NCBI RefSeq assembly: GCF_937936315.1
Contig: NZ_CALGWU010000054.1
Coordinates: 16,564 to 80,563, forward strand
Reading direction: 5' to 3'
DNA: 64,000 nt
From: an uncultured Capnocytophaga sp.
GTDB lineage: Bacteria; Bacteroidota; Bacteroidia; Flavobacteriales; Flavobacteriaceae
Part shown: in pieces, positions 7,822 through 16,172 of the stretch
Layout: each line of letters opens with the position of its first letter
How positions within the stretch are numbered: position 1 is the first letter of the stretch
The notes under the pieces: model-generated
What the model saw: the letters and a program-made list of their open reading frames with translations, nothing else
What the model was told of the DNA's origin: nothing
Database searches by the model: none
Translations under genes and position numbers: made by a program

Positions 7822-10029
7822 TTATTTCAATTTATAAACGGTTATATCATTAAGGTTTAGCGTACCTTTTTCAGTTTTAAAACGAAGCGTATTGTACACC
7901 TCAGTAGGGAATACGGTATTGGTTTGAACCACTTCACCATTATTTACAAATAGCTCAGTAGAGGCCTTATCTACCAACAAACGTACTGTGTAACTCTTCT
8001 TAGCTGTTAGAGGTGCTTTGATAGGCGTTTCGGCAAAATTGGCATTGAAGGCTACACTGCTCTTGCTGCGGTCTACCGATAGGGTTTTGTTAGCGCAATC
8101 GAATAGGTATTTTATTGTTTCACCTTTAGCGTTCTCGAGGGCAAAGCTAAAGCTATCGGTATCATTAGGGGTAACTGTAAAGGTTAGTTCGTAGGCTCCT
8201 TGGTTGTTAGGCAAGAAGTTCTCGAAAGTTACCGTATCGGAGGTAGTTTTATCGGCTAAAGAGAGGGGTTCACGACGCAAGCTCTCTAACTCTTTTACAG
8301 GTTCGCTGGCTACTACCAAATGCTCGCCATTATGCGCTAAACGCAAAGCGCGGGCAACAGTCATCGCACTACGGAAGTTTTCAGTAGGAATTTCATTGGC
8401 GTAATCCCAGTTGCTCATCCAGCCTATGAAGAGGCGACGACCATCGGTGGCGGGGACATTGCTCCAAGTTACACCTGCATAATTATCGCGACCATAGTCT
8501 AACCAAAGGGGATAGTTCATAGTATCAGGGGTGAAGGTTTTACCATCGAAATTACCGATGAAGTACTGAGTAGCACTTCCGCCGTTAGGTCCACCTGGGT
8601 TGATACTCACGAAGAGCACCCATTTGGTTTTTCCTTCATAAGTAAGCGGGAAGAGATCGGGGCATTCCCACACGCCACCGTGTCCGCCTAAACCTTCGCC
8701 AAACTCACTGAGGCGTGTCCATTCTTTGAGGTTCTTAGAACCATAGAAGGTAATCGTTTGGGTAGTGGCAAGGCTCATCACCCATTGTTTAGAGGGTGCG
8801 TGCCAGAATACTTTCGGGTCGCGGAAGTCGATGATATTGGCATCGGTGAGGACAGGGTTGCCTTGGTATTTGGTGAAGGTTTTTCCGCCATCGAGGCTAT
8901 AAGCGATAGATTGGGTTTGGCGGTCGCCTGCAGAAGTAAAAATAGCCACCATAGCGCCTTTGCCAAAGCCGGAAGTATTATCGTGGTCAATCACAGCACT
9001 GCCTGAGAAAATCGCTCCTAACTTATCAGGGGCTAATACAAAAGGCTTGTATTCCCAATTCACCAAGTCTTTGGAAACGGTGTGCCCCCAGTGCATATTG
9101 CCCCAGCGCGCTCCGTAAGGGTTGTATTGGTAGAAGAGGTGGAATACTCCGTCGAGGTATACCATTCCGTTAGGGTCGTTCATCCAGCCGTATTGGGGGG
9201 TGAAGTGGTATGATGGGCGGTATTTTTCGTTGTAATTGAAGTTATATTCAGCCGACTGTTTGATTTCGGCTAAGCCTATATCGGTAGTTTTGGCTACTGC
9301 AAAAGTAAGGGTTACTTTTTTGCCTTTGTACGCCTCGATAGCGATAGGCACCCAGTAGTCGATTTTGTTTTGGGCGATACGGATGGTCATTGGCTCGCCT
9401 ACGGGGTTACCTTCTACCGAGAGTTGAACTTTGTTTTCAACTGCTTGGTCTTCGATAGGAATGAGCAAGTACTTGTCTTTGGCTTCAAAGGTACGGGTGT
9501 AATCAGTCATAAAAATGCTTTTTTGTTTGTTATTTTGTTCGATTTGGTCTATAAGGATGTGCCCCCAACCGCCGCGTTGGTTATCGACAATGCGGATAGT
9601 AGCTTTCTTGTTTTTATAGGCTTTGACATCCCAAGTGAGCCATTGTAGGGTTTCGGTTTCGTAGAGGGAACGCGTTTGTAGCACGCTTTTTCCCTCGACT
9701 AATAGCTCGATATAGGTATCGGGGTGTGTGCCTCCTCCTATGAGGAAGTTGATGTAATCGCGCTCGATGGTGAACTCTTTGGATGTAAGGGCTCCGCGAG
9801 AGTCGTCGCCATTGTTGAAGCTATTGGCGAGGTGCTTTCCTTCAAAGCCTGTTACGGGCTGCTGACCGGTATAGCTACCCGTGGCGGGAGTCGCGCCAAA
9901 GGCGTCGCCTTCTACCGTCCAATTGGCATAAGTGCCCGACTCGAAGTCCTCGATGATGATATCATCGGTGTTTTGCTGGCAGGCAGTGAGCGTTAAGACT
10001 CCTAATCCTGCTATTAGTTTGTTATTCAT
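7822..10029 (-). CDS. GH32 exo-fructanase with N-terminal DUF4980-type region
   Basis: A lipoprotein of 735 aa (lipobox LTAC, Cys17). Residues 20-265 form beta-rich modules of the DUF4980 type. The GH32 five-bladed propeller begins at about 270, with nucleophile Asp285 in WMNDPNG (282-288), stabiliser Asp404 in FRDP, and acid/base Glu455 in ECPD. A C-terminal beta-sandwich follows. The canonical WMNDPNG motif suits exo-hydrolysis of levan/inulin to fructose, and the BT1759-like position supports this. The composite IS-type block ends 11 bases upstream of its start codon, so its original link to the upstream endo-GH32 gene has been broken. It may now depend on read-through or on a promoter inside the block. 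Confidence 0.93.
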   Translation of the reverse strand: MNNKLIAGLGVLTLTACQQNTDDIIIEDFESGTYANWTVEGDAFGATPATGSYTGQQPVTGFEGKHLANSFNNGDDSRGALTSKEFTIERDYINFLIGGGTHPDTYIELLVEGKSVLQTRSLYETETLQWLTWDVKAYKNKKATIRIVDNQRGGWGHILIDQIEQNNKQKSIFMTDYTRTFEAKDKYLLIPIEDQAVENKVQLSVEGNPVGEPMTIRIAQNKIDYWVPIAIEAYKGKKVTLTFAVAKTTDIGLAEIKQSAEYNFNYNEKYRPSYHFTPQYGWMNDPNGMVYLDGVFHLFYQYNPYGARWGNMHWGHTVSKDLVNWEYKPFVLAPDKLGAIFSGSAVIDHDNTSGFGKGAMVAIFTSAGDRQTQSIAYSLDGGKTFTKYQGNPVLTDANIIDFRDPKVFWHAPSKQWVMSLATTQTITFYGSKNLKEWTRLSEFGEGLGGHGGVWECPDLFPLTYEGKTKWVLFVSINPGGPNGGSATQYFIGNFDGKTFTPDTMNYPLWLDYGRDNYAGVTWSNVPATDGRRLFIGWMSNWDYANEIPTENFRSAMTVARALRLAHNGEHLVVASEPVKELESLRREPLSLADKTTSDTVTFENFLPNNQGAYELTFTVTPNDTDSFSFALENAKGETIKYLFDCANKTLSVDRSKSSVAFNANFAETPIKAPLTAKKSYTVRLLVDKASTELFVNNGEVVQTNTVFPTEVYNTLRFKTEKGTLNLNDITVYKLK

Positions 10030-10040
10030 ATACTTTTATT
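10030..10040. repeat. 11-bp direct repeat, left copy (possible target-site duplication)
   Basis: ATACTTTTATT lies directly outside the left element end and recurs exactly at 11165-11175, directly outside the right element end. This is as expected if the whole block between them moved in as one unit. Confidence 0.55.
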
Positions 10041-10389
10041 GAGGTGTCTATTTAGATACATATTAATTGACTTTGGGAAACGGGAGAACGCTCTACAATT
10101 CTTTTCATTAATTTGTTAAAGATAGTATCTTTATTTTGTGAACGATTAATTCTAAAACTGTATTCCGCTAAATATCGGTCTATATTAAATTCTAATACCC
10201 AAGAATATATACCTCGTATCCAAGACTTTACTTGATGTATTACCTTATGTAATGTAGGAAAATTCTTCCCATTATTACTAAGTCTGTTTTAAAGCGTTCA
10301 GTAAACTCTAAGAGGCTTTGTCCCTTAAATAATTCCATAATACATTAATTTTCAGAGTGTAAATATATGAAATTATTTTGATACCTCAA
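10041..10389 (-). mobile_element. Internally deleted IS1595-type element, copy 1 (MITE-like)
   Basis: The minus strand encodes the very start of an ISXO2/IS1595-type transposase (MELFKGQSLLEFTERFKTD) and then, after a frame change, its extreme C-terminus (RYLAEYSFRINRSQNKDTI and ERSP). The zinc finger and DDE catalytic core are missing. The outer ends form a short inverted repeat, TTGAGGTGTC against GATACCTCAA. It cannot transpose on its own; the terminal sequences remain. Confidence 0.75.
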
Positions 10390-10457
10390 TTTATTCCAAA
10401 GTAGGGATTAGTGATCGTTTTTGCATGTAAGGACAAAGCAAAAACATACAAGTAGCT

Positions 10458-10736
10458 TTAAAGCGAAGTAATAAAAGTTAAGAATCCTAAAACTACCCCT
10501 ACCAAATTGGGGATAATGAGAATATAATCTGGCTTAGGCTCTTTTGTCCAGCCATACACCACCCAGATAAGACAAGACCCCGCTGCAAACAAAGGTTGCC
10601 AAGGTTGTGCTTTGTGACCCTCTAAGTTGGCCATAATTTGAGGAATATAGGCTACAAATACCGCCACTCCTATAAAGGCTCCTATGGAACCTATAAACAA
10701 ATTAATTTTTTGCTTGATATTTCTTTTTTCGTTCAT
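10458..10736 (-). CDS. SemiSWEET-family sugar transporter (PQ-loop), 92 aa
   Basis: Three hydrophobic helices with the YIPQI motif in the first, SCLIWVVYGW in the second and IPNLVGVVLGF in the third. This is the size and layout of bacterial SemiSWEETs, which dimerise to move small sugars through the inner membrane. A longer frame exists from a TTG codon at 10784, but a good promoter (TTTG-N20-TATATTTG, 10785-10754) lies inside it, so the ATG at 10736 is chosen. The gene is enclosed by two copies of a deleted IS1595-type element inside the fructan locus. The substrate is unknown; a role in sugar uptake or efflux alongside the locus is inferred. Confidence 0.85.
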   Translation of the reverse strand: MNEKRNIKQKINLFIGSIGAFIGVAVFVAYIPQIMANLEGHKAQPWQPLFAAGSCLIWVVYGWTKEPKPDYILIIPNLVGVVLGFLTFITSL

Positions 10737-10753
10737 AATAACATGGTTTTCTG

Positions 10754-10785
10754 CAAATATAGTAATAATTTTCGTATTTTGCAAA
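10754..10785 (-). promoter_or_regulatory. Promoter of the SemiSWEET gene
   Basis: On the minus strand, TTTG (10785-10782), a 20-base spacer, then TATATTTG (10761-10754). This matches the Bacteroidota -33/-7 consensus and places the transcript start just upstream of the ATG at 10736. Confidence 0.75.
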
Positions 10786-10816
10786 GAAATCTCAAAAATA
10801 ATTAGAAAATTTTTTT

Positions 10817-11164
10817 GATATGTCTATTTAGATACATATTAATTGACTTTGGAAAACGGGAGAACGCTCTACAATTCTTTTCATTAATTTGTTAAAGATA
10901 GTATCTTTATTTTGTGAACGATTAATTCTAAAACTGTATTCCGCTAAATATCGGTCTATGTTAAATTCTGATACCCAAGAATATATACCTCGTATCCAAG
11001 ACTTTGCTTGATGTATTATCTTATGTAATGTAGGAAAATTCTCCCCATTATTACTAAGTCTGTTTTAAAGCGTTCAGTAAACTCTAAGAGGCTTTGTTCC
11101 TTAAATAATTCCATAATACATTAATTTTCAGAGTGTAAATATATGAAATTATTTTTACACCTTA
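10817..11164 (-). mobile_element. Internally deleted IS1595-type element, copy 2 (MITE-like)
   Basis: Almost base-for-base the same as copy 1 at 10041-10389 and in the same orientation, with the same internal deletion joining the transposase start to its C-terminus. A few substitutions distinguish the copies. The shared deletion shows that one already-deleted element was duplicated, rather than two elements decaying separately. Confidence 0.75.
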
Positions 11165-11175
11165 ATACTTTTATT
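11165..11175. repeat. 11-bp direct repeat, right copy (possible target-site duplication)
   Basis: Exact match to 10030-10040; immediately outside the right end of the IS-bounded block. Confidence 0.55.
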
Positions 11176-11360
11176 TTAGTTCCTCTCCTCGTTCATCATA
11201 TACTCTCTTGCAAGTATTCAGAGACTACTCCCAAGGAGAGGGGGCAAGCTAAAAAGGTGATGGGGGCTTTGTTTATTCTATTTTATTGGTGTGACAAATG
11301 TAGTTATTTTATTTGGTTTTTAGAAATTTATTATACGGTGTCCGAAAAGCTTTTTCTTTT

Positions 11361-11383
11361 AGGGGCGTTTGCAAAACGCCCCT
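11361..11383. repeat. GC-rich perfect palindrome
   Basis: AGGGGCGTTT and AAACGCCCCT form a 10-bp stem around a three-base loop in otherwise AT-rich DNA. Possibly a transcription terminator or a remnant of an interspersed palindromic element. Confidence 0.65.
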
Positions 11384-11530
11384 ACACAACATACTCTAAA
11401 AGCAACTGACTATTAGAGCAATCAACTTTGCCAAAGGTCGTAGCACGACAAGCAATTAAAACTTTGGCAAAGATGCGAGTTACACGGGTAGTTTTTGCGT
11501 TTTTCGCAATGCGATTCCTGTTGCTTAGCA

Positions 11531-11585
11531 CCACTTAGTAACTACTTAATAACCACTTAGAGTCCACTTAAGCTATACTTAAGAA
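11531..11585. repeat. 11-bp tandem array, five degenerate copies
   Basis: Units CCACTTAGTAA, CTACTTAATAA, CCACTTAGAGT, CCACTTAAGCT and ATACTTAAGAA follow each other with exact 11-base spacing and share nACTTA. The spacing is about one DNA helical turn. The array ends 42 bases beyond the stop of the endo-GH32 gene. Confidence 0.75.
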
Positions 11586-11627
11586 TTTCGCAATGAATTT
11601 TAGGAAACGTTGCGATTTCTTCAATTT

Positions 11628-13088
11628 TTAGAATTGGAAGTTGGCTGTTCCGTTAGCAAAAATGCCCCAAGGGTTTTGGTTCATTCTGTAAGAACGGAAA
11701 GAGAAGGCGGTGGTGTTGTTGATATATACCACTGCGGCAGAGCCTTCTTGTACTACTTTTACCTCGTATTCTTTAGATGTGCTTATGGGGAGTTTTGCTT
11801 GTTGGATAGTAGTGGTGGTTCCTCCTTTTAGAACGCGATTGAGTTGTAGCTTTCCTTCGCTGAGATTGAGGTTGATTTGATAGGTTTCTAATTGGCTTCC
11901 GCAAGCACCGAATATCAGTCCGAATTGGGTTGCTGTATTGGCTTTGATTTTAGTTGCTATCTTATTAAAACCTTTGTTGAGGCGACCGAAAACGCGTGTG
12001 TTATTATCTAAAGCTACGTTACCCAAGGAAGTAGATACTGCAGGTTTGCTATCGAAAGCTGCTGGCATTTTCACATTTAGGGTACCATCAGAGTTTTGTA
12101 CTAATTGATGTACGGCTAAAGAACCTCCCCAACCATAAGCGCCGCTATCGGAATATGTTTCGCGGGTAGGTATCCAGCCCCATATATAGCGATGAGTGCC
12201 ATCGGAAGCGGTTTTGCCTGCATAAAAGGCTATATCGTCTATATTGGGTTGTGCGGGGGTTGTCCAATTGGTTGCCCCTATAGCACGATATTTATACTGC
12301 ACTTGGCGCGTTTTGATATTGGAATAGATGAGGTATTGATAGTTGCCTTGTGTGAATACATCGGGGCATTCTACCATAAATACGTCTTCGCTATTTTCGA
12401 TATAAAAGAAGGGATTAGAGGCATCTTTCGTCCAATTCTTCAAGTCGGTAGAGGTGAATTGAGCTACTACAGCTCTCCAAACACCGCTTCCTATATCGGC
12501 ACGGGTACTTAGGAGCATCTTGTAGGTGCTTCCTTCTTTGAATACGATAGGGTCGCGGAACTCGTTTCGGTCGTATCCCCAAGGGGCACGGAAGGCGTGT
12601 TGGGTGTCTTTCGTCCACGTTTTTAGGTCGGTAGAAGTAGCCCAATAGATGATTTCTTTAGGGTCTAAATCGCCATTATGCCCTGTGTAGAAGGCGTAAT
12701 AGGTGTTACCGTCCTTGAATATAGCACCTGTACCGAGGGCGTCTTCGTGTGAACCATCGGCACCGCAGGGGATAGCTTCGCCGTTATCGGTATAGTTCAC
12801 CAAATCGGTAGTGGTGGTGCTATACCAAGGGTGAAAGGTTGCGGGCGCTGGTCGCTGGTCGTAGAGGTAGAAGATATGGAACTTGCCATTGTTGTAGAAC
12901 GGCATAGGGTCGCCTACCCACGCCTTTTGGGGCTGGAAAAAAGTATGGTAATCGCTTTTCCCGTCTTGTACATCGTAGCAAGTGGGCGCCTGAGTATTGG
13001 CATTGGGATCATTGCTGACATATTCTTTTTTATCGCAAGCGAGGAGTGCGGTGGCGCACAATGCGATTGGAAATATCTTTTTCATCAT
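11628..13088 (-). CDS. GH32-family surface endo-fructanase (BT1760-like)
   Basis: A lipoprotein of 486 aa (lipobox LLAC, Cys18, followed by DKKE, close to a surface-export signal). The propeller carries Asp60 in WVGDPMPF, Asp179 in FRDP and Glu240 in VECPD, so all three catalytic positions of GH32 are kept. The nucleophile motif departs from the usual WMNDPNG, as expected for the endo-levanase type found in the B. thetaiotaomicron levan locus. The C-terminal 120 residues form the usual beta-sandwich. It lies 11 bases after the surface glycan-binding protein gene. Endo-levanase activity is inferred from motif and context; linkage specificity cannot be read from sequence alone. Confidence 0.88.
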   Translation of the reverse strand: MMKKIFPIALCATALLACDKKEYVSNDPNANTQAPTCYDVQDGKSDYHTFFQPQKAWVGDPMPFYNNGKFHIFYLYDQRPAPATFHPWYSTTTTDLVNYTDNGEAIPCGADGSHEDALGTGAIFKDGNTYYAFYTGHNGDLDPKEIIYWATSTDLKTWTKDTQHAFRAPWGYDRNEFRDPIVFKEGSTYKMLLSTRADIGSGVWRAVVAQFTSTDLKNWTKDASNPFFYIENSEDVFMVECPDVFTQGNYQYLIYSNIKTRQVQYKYRAIGATNWTTPAQPNIDDIAFYAGKTASDGTHRYIWGWIPTRETYSDSGAYGWGGSLAVHQLVQNSDGTLNVKMPAAFDSKPAVSTSLGNVALDNNTRVFGRLNKGFNKIATKIKANTATQFGLIFGACGSQLETYQINLNLSEGKLQLNRVLKGGTTTTIQQAKLPISTSKEYEVKVVQEGSAAVVYINNTTAFSFRSYRMNQNPWGIFANGTANFQF

Positions 13089-13099
13089 TGTTATCTTAT

Positions 13100-14467
13100 T
13101 TAGTTTGCTAAGTATTCTAGGGCGTTAGCGGTAAGCAATTCGATATTGCTTTTGTAGGTATTGGCAGGGGAATTGTCTTCGTTATACCAATCGTAACTAC
13201 CGATACCAATGCAGAGAGTGCGCCCTGTGTTGCCACGTTTAGGGAACTCGTAGATAGTGGCACGCTTCATTTCGTTATCCCAATGGTAGCTGGCAAGGAG
13301 TTCGGCTCCGGTTTCGGTTTTCCATAAAGGCACATTATCGACGTAATCGCCAAAGTCTTTCATATTCCATATAGTGTTATGGTCGCGACGTTTTGCTTCT
13401 TTTGATAGCAAATAAGCGGCATCGGTTCTACCACTGATTTTATTCAATCCTTTGAAGAGCGGGTGTGACTCATTTCCTCTGAAACTAATGCCCCAGTCAT
13501 CTCCTACGGATTCAGGATTCTTGCCTTCATTCCACATATTATTTACCATTTTGCCACTAAGCACCATACCTAAAGTAGTGGCGTACTGTCCTGCCCAAGA
13601 GGTAAATAGGAATGAGCCTCCATTAGCATAGTACTGTTTCATCTTGTTCACCACTACGTCATTAGTAGCATCGGCAGGCATATCGTGAGTGCCTACGACA
13701 TCGTAATGCCACCAAATCACTTTGTAGTTGTTGAGATTGACTTTGCCGTCTTTGATGTCGCTGAACGAGATATATTTAGCAGTGTCGTAGTTTTCGACAA
13801 GCCAAGCGTAAGCTGCTTTCTCATCTTCATTGGCGATAGCCGAAGCACTGTTGGCAGTACCTACAAAGGCAATCGCTGCAAAGTTAGTAGGGATAATCTC
13901 TACATTGTAGGTAAAACTCTCACCGCGATAGTTCATAGTGTAGGTAACGCTTTGAGTGAAGTTTTGGGCAGCTCCGGAAGCAGGGCTTACGGTAGCATTA
14001 GGGGTAGTGCTAAAGGTAGGGGTTAGCGCGGTAAGACTTTCTCCTTTAGGGTATTTTACACTAATTTTACCCGTACTGTGGTCGATAGTGGCTTTGTATT
14101 TGCCAATAGCAAAGTTCTCTATCTTGGGGTACTGAGCTGTAACGGTATAGTCCCAATATAGGTTACCGTTGAAGATGCGGTACTTAGCGCCACTGCTCAA
14201 ATCTACATTAGCGGCAGCTTTAGGCACTGAGGTAGCCCCCTCAGGCAAGCTGAGGGAGGTAGTCATACTATTAAGGGAAGCTGACCAAGGGGCATATACG
14301 GTAATGGTTTGTTTCTGTTCGTCTATAATCCCGTCAATACCATTGGCTTGGAAAGCGTTAATCTTGGCTTCTTTATCGTTGATAAGTTCGCCTTCGTGTT
14401 TTTCGTCGCAGCTGAACAAGCCGAATATAGCTGCTATAAGGGCGAATTTGTATACTGTTGTTTTCAT
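13100..14467 (-). CDS. DUF4960-type surface glycan-binding lipoprotein (BT1761-like)
   Basis: About 455 aa from the ATG at 14467, which begins the lipoprotein signal MKTTVYKFALIAAIFGLFSC; a 5-residue longer frame overlaps the SusD gene and is less likely. After the Cys come two Ig/PKD-like modules (YTVTAQYPK..., YTMNYRGESFTYNVEI). The C-terminal half then has the DUF4960 pattern with the VIWWHYDVVGTHDMP and GGSFLFTSWAGQYATTL segments. Family members at this position bind fructan at the cell surface beside SusC/D. It starts 1 base after the SusD stop, so the two are coupled. Confidence 0.87.
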   Translation of the reverse strand: MKTTVYKFALIAAIFGLFSCDEKHEGELINDKEAKINAFQANGIDGIIDEQKQTITVYAPWSASLNSMTTSLSLPEGATSVPKAAANVDLSSGAKYRIFNGNLYWDYTVTAQYPKIENFAIGKYKATIDHSTGKISVKYPKGESLTALTPTFSTTPNATVSPASGAAQNFTQSVTYTMNYRGESFTYNVEIIPTNFAAIAFVGTANSASAIANEDEKAAYAWLVENYDTAKYISFSDIKDGKVNLNNYKVIWWHYDVVGTHDMPADATNDVVVNKMKQYYANGGSFLFTSWAGQYATTLGMVLSGKMVNNMWNEGKNPESVGDDWGISFRGNESHPLFKGLNKISGRTDAAYLLSKEAKRRDHNTIWNMKDFGDYVDNVPLWKTETGAELLASYHWDNEMKRATIYEFPKRGNTGRTLCIGIGSYDWYNEDNSPANTYKSNIELLTANALEYLAN

Positions 14468-14468
14468 A

Positions 14469-16142
14469 TTAGAATCCTGCATTTTGTTTGTAAATACCTT
14501 TAACGTACCCTATTTGGTTTTGTGGAATAGGGATGTACTCATTCTTGTTTTTGGTGAAGTGCGCATTGCTGTATATAGCAGGGCGACGTGTTTTTTCCTT
14601 AGCGAAATAGTCGTTGAGCACTTGGTCGGCAATACCCCAACGTACGAGGTCGAAGAAGCGGCTGCCTTCCATTGCGAACTCTAAACGGCGTTCCCAACGA
14701 AGTGCTTTGCGGGCGTTTTCTTGATTCCAAGTGATGTTTACGCCATCTTGGTATAAAGCTATATCGGTATTGGTGGCATAAGGAATCATTGACATACTCT
14801 GTTTAGCACGTTGGCGCACTTGGTTGATAAGTGCAAGAGCTTCGTTGCTACGATTGAGCTCGATAAGGGCTTCGGCACGCATTAAGAGCACATCGGCATA
14901 GCGCAACACGATACGGTTCTTAGAGTTACCACGGAATGGGTTGATATTGCGGAAGCAAGAGCAAGATGGGTCTACGTTTTCTTTGAGTGAAGCATAGAAG
15001 CCGTACACATTGCTATTGCGATTCCAGTCGTTTTTGTAAATCAATTCTGTATTGTACTTATAAGGCAAACCAGGTAGTGCTACTGTATGGAACAAACGAG
15101 GGTCGGTTTTATCGGTAGCAGCGTTGTAATCGTTGTTATTGAAGTTATCAAAATCGGGCAATCCATTTACGGTTTTGAAGGCATTTACTAAGTTTTGGCT
15201 AGGCTTATGGAAGTCGCAGCAGCCTAACTTTTGAGGTACAGAGAGTACATCGCCCCAGTTGAGGCTTCCGTATTGAGTGCCATCATCTACTGAGTATTGT
15301 ACAGCAAAGAGTGATTCTTTACCATTTTCGTAGCTGCCAGGGAGGAAGTTGAAGGCAAAGTCGTCTTCTAAACCGTAGGCAGAGCCTAACACAGCGCTGG
15401 TATAAGTGAGTACCTCTTGCAAATCTTGGCTGTCAATACCTGTTACGCTATTGTTTTCGCTTTGTCGATAGGCTTTGTACAAGTAAGTTTTAGCAAGGTA
15501 AGCTGCTGCTGCACTTTTGGTAGCTCTTCCTTTTTGGGCTTGAGTGGCAGGCAATAGGTCGTATGCTTTCTTAAAATCAGCAGCTATTTTTTGCCACTGC
15601 TCATCGTTAGACAAGGTGTTAGGGGTGGTTTCGTAAGCACTATCAGCTGTATTTTCATCTACAAACGGAATATGTCCAAAGATTATTTTTAGCTGGAAGT
15701 AGAAGTGTCCACGTAAGAAGTACATTTCTCCTATACGTGATTGGCGGTTAGGCACTTCGGCATCTGATGCTTGTTGTAAGGCTTTCAGTGCGGTATTGGT
15801 ACGTGAAATGGCTTGGTAGCACATAAACCAAAACTTATCGGGCTCGGCATAAGTAGGGTCGATATTTTGAGCTGTTTCGTAGAAATGGAACACCTGAATG
15901 TCGCTCACGTCTTGTCCGCCTTTGTAAGCATCATCGGCACGCACATTGCCGTAAATCCAAAGGCTAAAAGGTGAATCATAATGGTCATTACCTAAAGAGG
16001 CATAGGCAGCGATAGCGAGCTCATCAGCTTTAGATATAGCCTCTTTATCGCTCATAATCCCTTGAGGATTATCGTCTAAAAAACTGCAGCTTGTTGTAAA
16101 GAGTGCTGCACATATCGCGGTGGTATATATTATCTTTTTCAT
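14469..16142 (-). CDS. SusD/RagB-family outer-membrane glycan-binding lipoprotein
   Basis: 557 aa with lipobox TTSC (Cys19) followed by SFLDDNPQG, the usual SusD beginning. TPR-like helices fill the N-terminal half (PNRQSRIGEMYFLRGHFYF). The C-terminal region has the common SusD pattern NRIVLRYADVLLMRAEALIE, ALRWERRLEFAMEGSRFFDL and a closing NEYIPIPQNQI. It forms the lid on the SusC barrel and captures fructo-oligosaccharides. It lies 30 bases after SusC and just before the DUF4960 protein. Confidence 0.95.
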   Translation of the reverse strand: MKKIIYTTAICAALFTTSCSFLDDNPQGIMSDKEAISKADELAIAAYASLGNDHYDSPFSLWIYGNVRADDAYKGGQDVSDIQVFHFYETAQNIDPTYAEPDKFWFMCYQAISRTNTALKALQQASDAEVPNRQSRIGEMYFLRGHFYFQLKIIFGHIPFVDENTADSAYETTPNTLSNDEQWQKIAADFKKAYDLLPATQAQKGRATKSAAAAYLAKTYLYKAYRQSENNSVTGIDSQDLQEVLTYTSAVLGSAYGLEDDFAFNFLPGSYENGKESLFAVQYSVDDGTQYGSLNWGDVLSVPQKLGCCDFHKPSQNLVNAFKTVNGLPDFDNFNNNDYNAATDKTDPRLFHTVALPGLPYKYNTELIYKNDWNRNSNVYGFYASLKENVDPSCSCFRNINPFRGNSKNRIVLRYADVLLMRAEALIELNRSNEALALINQVRQRAKQSMSMIPYATNTDIALYQDGVNITWNQENARKALRWERRLEFAMEGSRFFDLVRWGIADQVLNDYFAKEKTRRPAIYSNAHFTKNKNEYIPIPQNQIGYVKGIYKQNAGF

Positions 16143-16172
16143 TTGTTAATTATTTAGATTTAGGTATTAGTA

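Larger units (their letters stand above)
10041..11164. mobile_element. Composite-transposon-like block carrying a SemiSWEET gene
   Basis: Two direct copies of the same roughly 345-base deleted IS1595-type element (10041-10389 and 10817-11164) enclose a single gene for a SemiSWEET sugar transporter. The block is flanked by the identical 11-mer ATACTTTTATT at 10030-10040 and 11165-11175. It splits the fructan operon between the endo- and exo-GH32 genes. Movement as a unit is inferred; the usual 8-bp target duplication of this IS family does not fit exactly, as 10-11 bases match here. Confidence 0.6.
11176..11627. other. Non-coding 450-base stretch rich in short repeats
   Basis: No convincing gene. 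It holds a CTCCCAAGGAG-type element (11225-11245), a GC-rich palindrome (11361-11383), an inverted pair CTTTGCCAAAG (11426-11436) and CTTTGGCAAAG (11462-11472), and a five-copy 11-bp array (11531-11585). It follows the 3' end of the endo-GH32 gene and may contain its terminator(s). Short open frames here have neither promoter nor protein-like composition. Confidence 0.6.

Noticed and set aside
10737..10784. Sixteen-residue N-terminal extension of the SemiSWEET protein from a TTG codon
   Set aside because: The TTTG-N20-TATATTTG promoter lies inside the extension, and 92 aa is the normal SemiSWEET length.
11143..11409. Plus-strand 88-codon frame across the right IS end
   Set aside because: It begins in the IS remnant, runs through two palindromic repeats, and has no protein-like composition or promoter.
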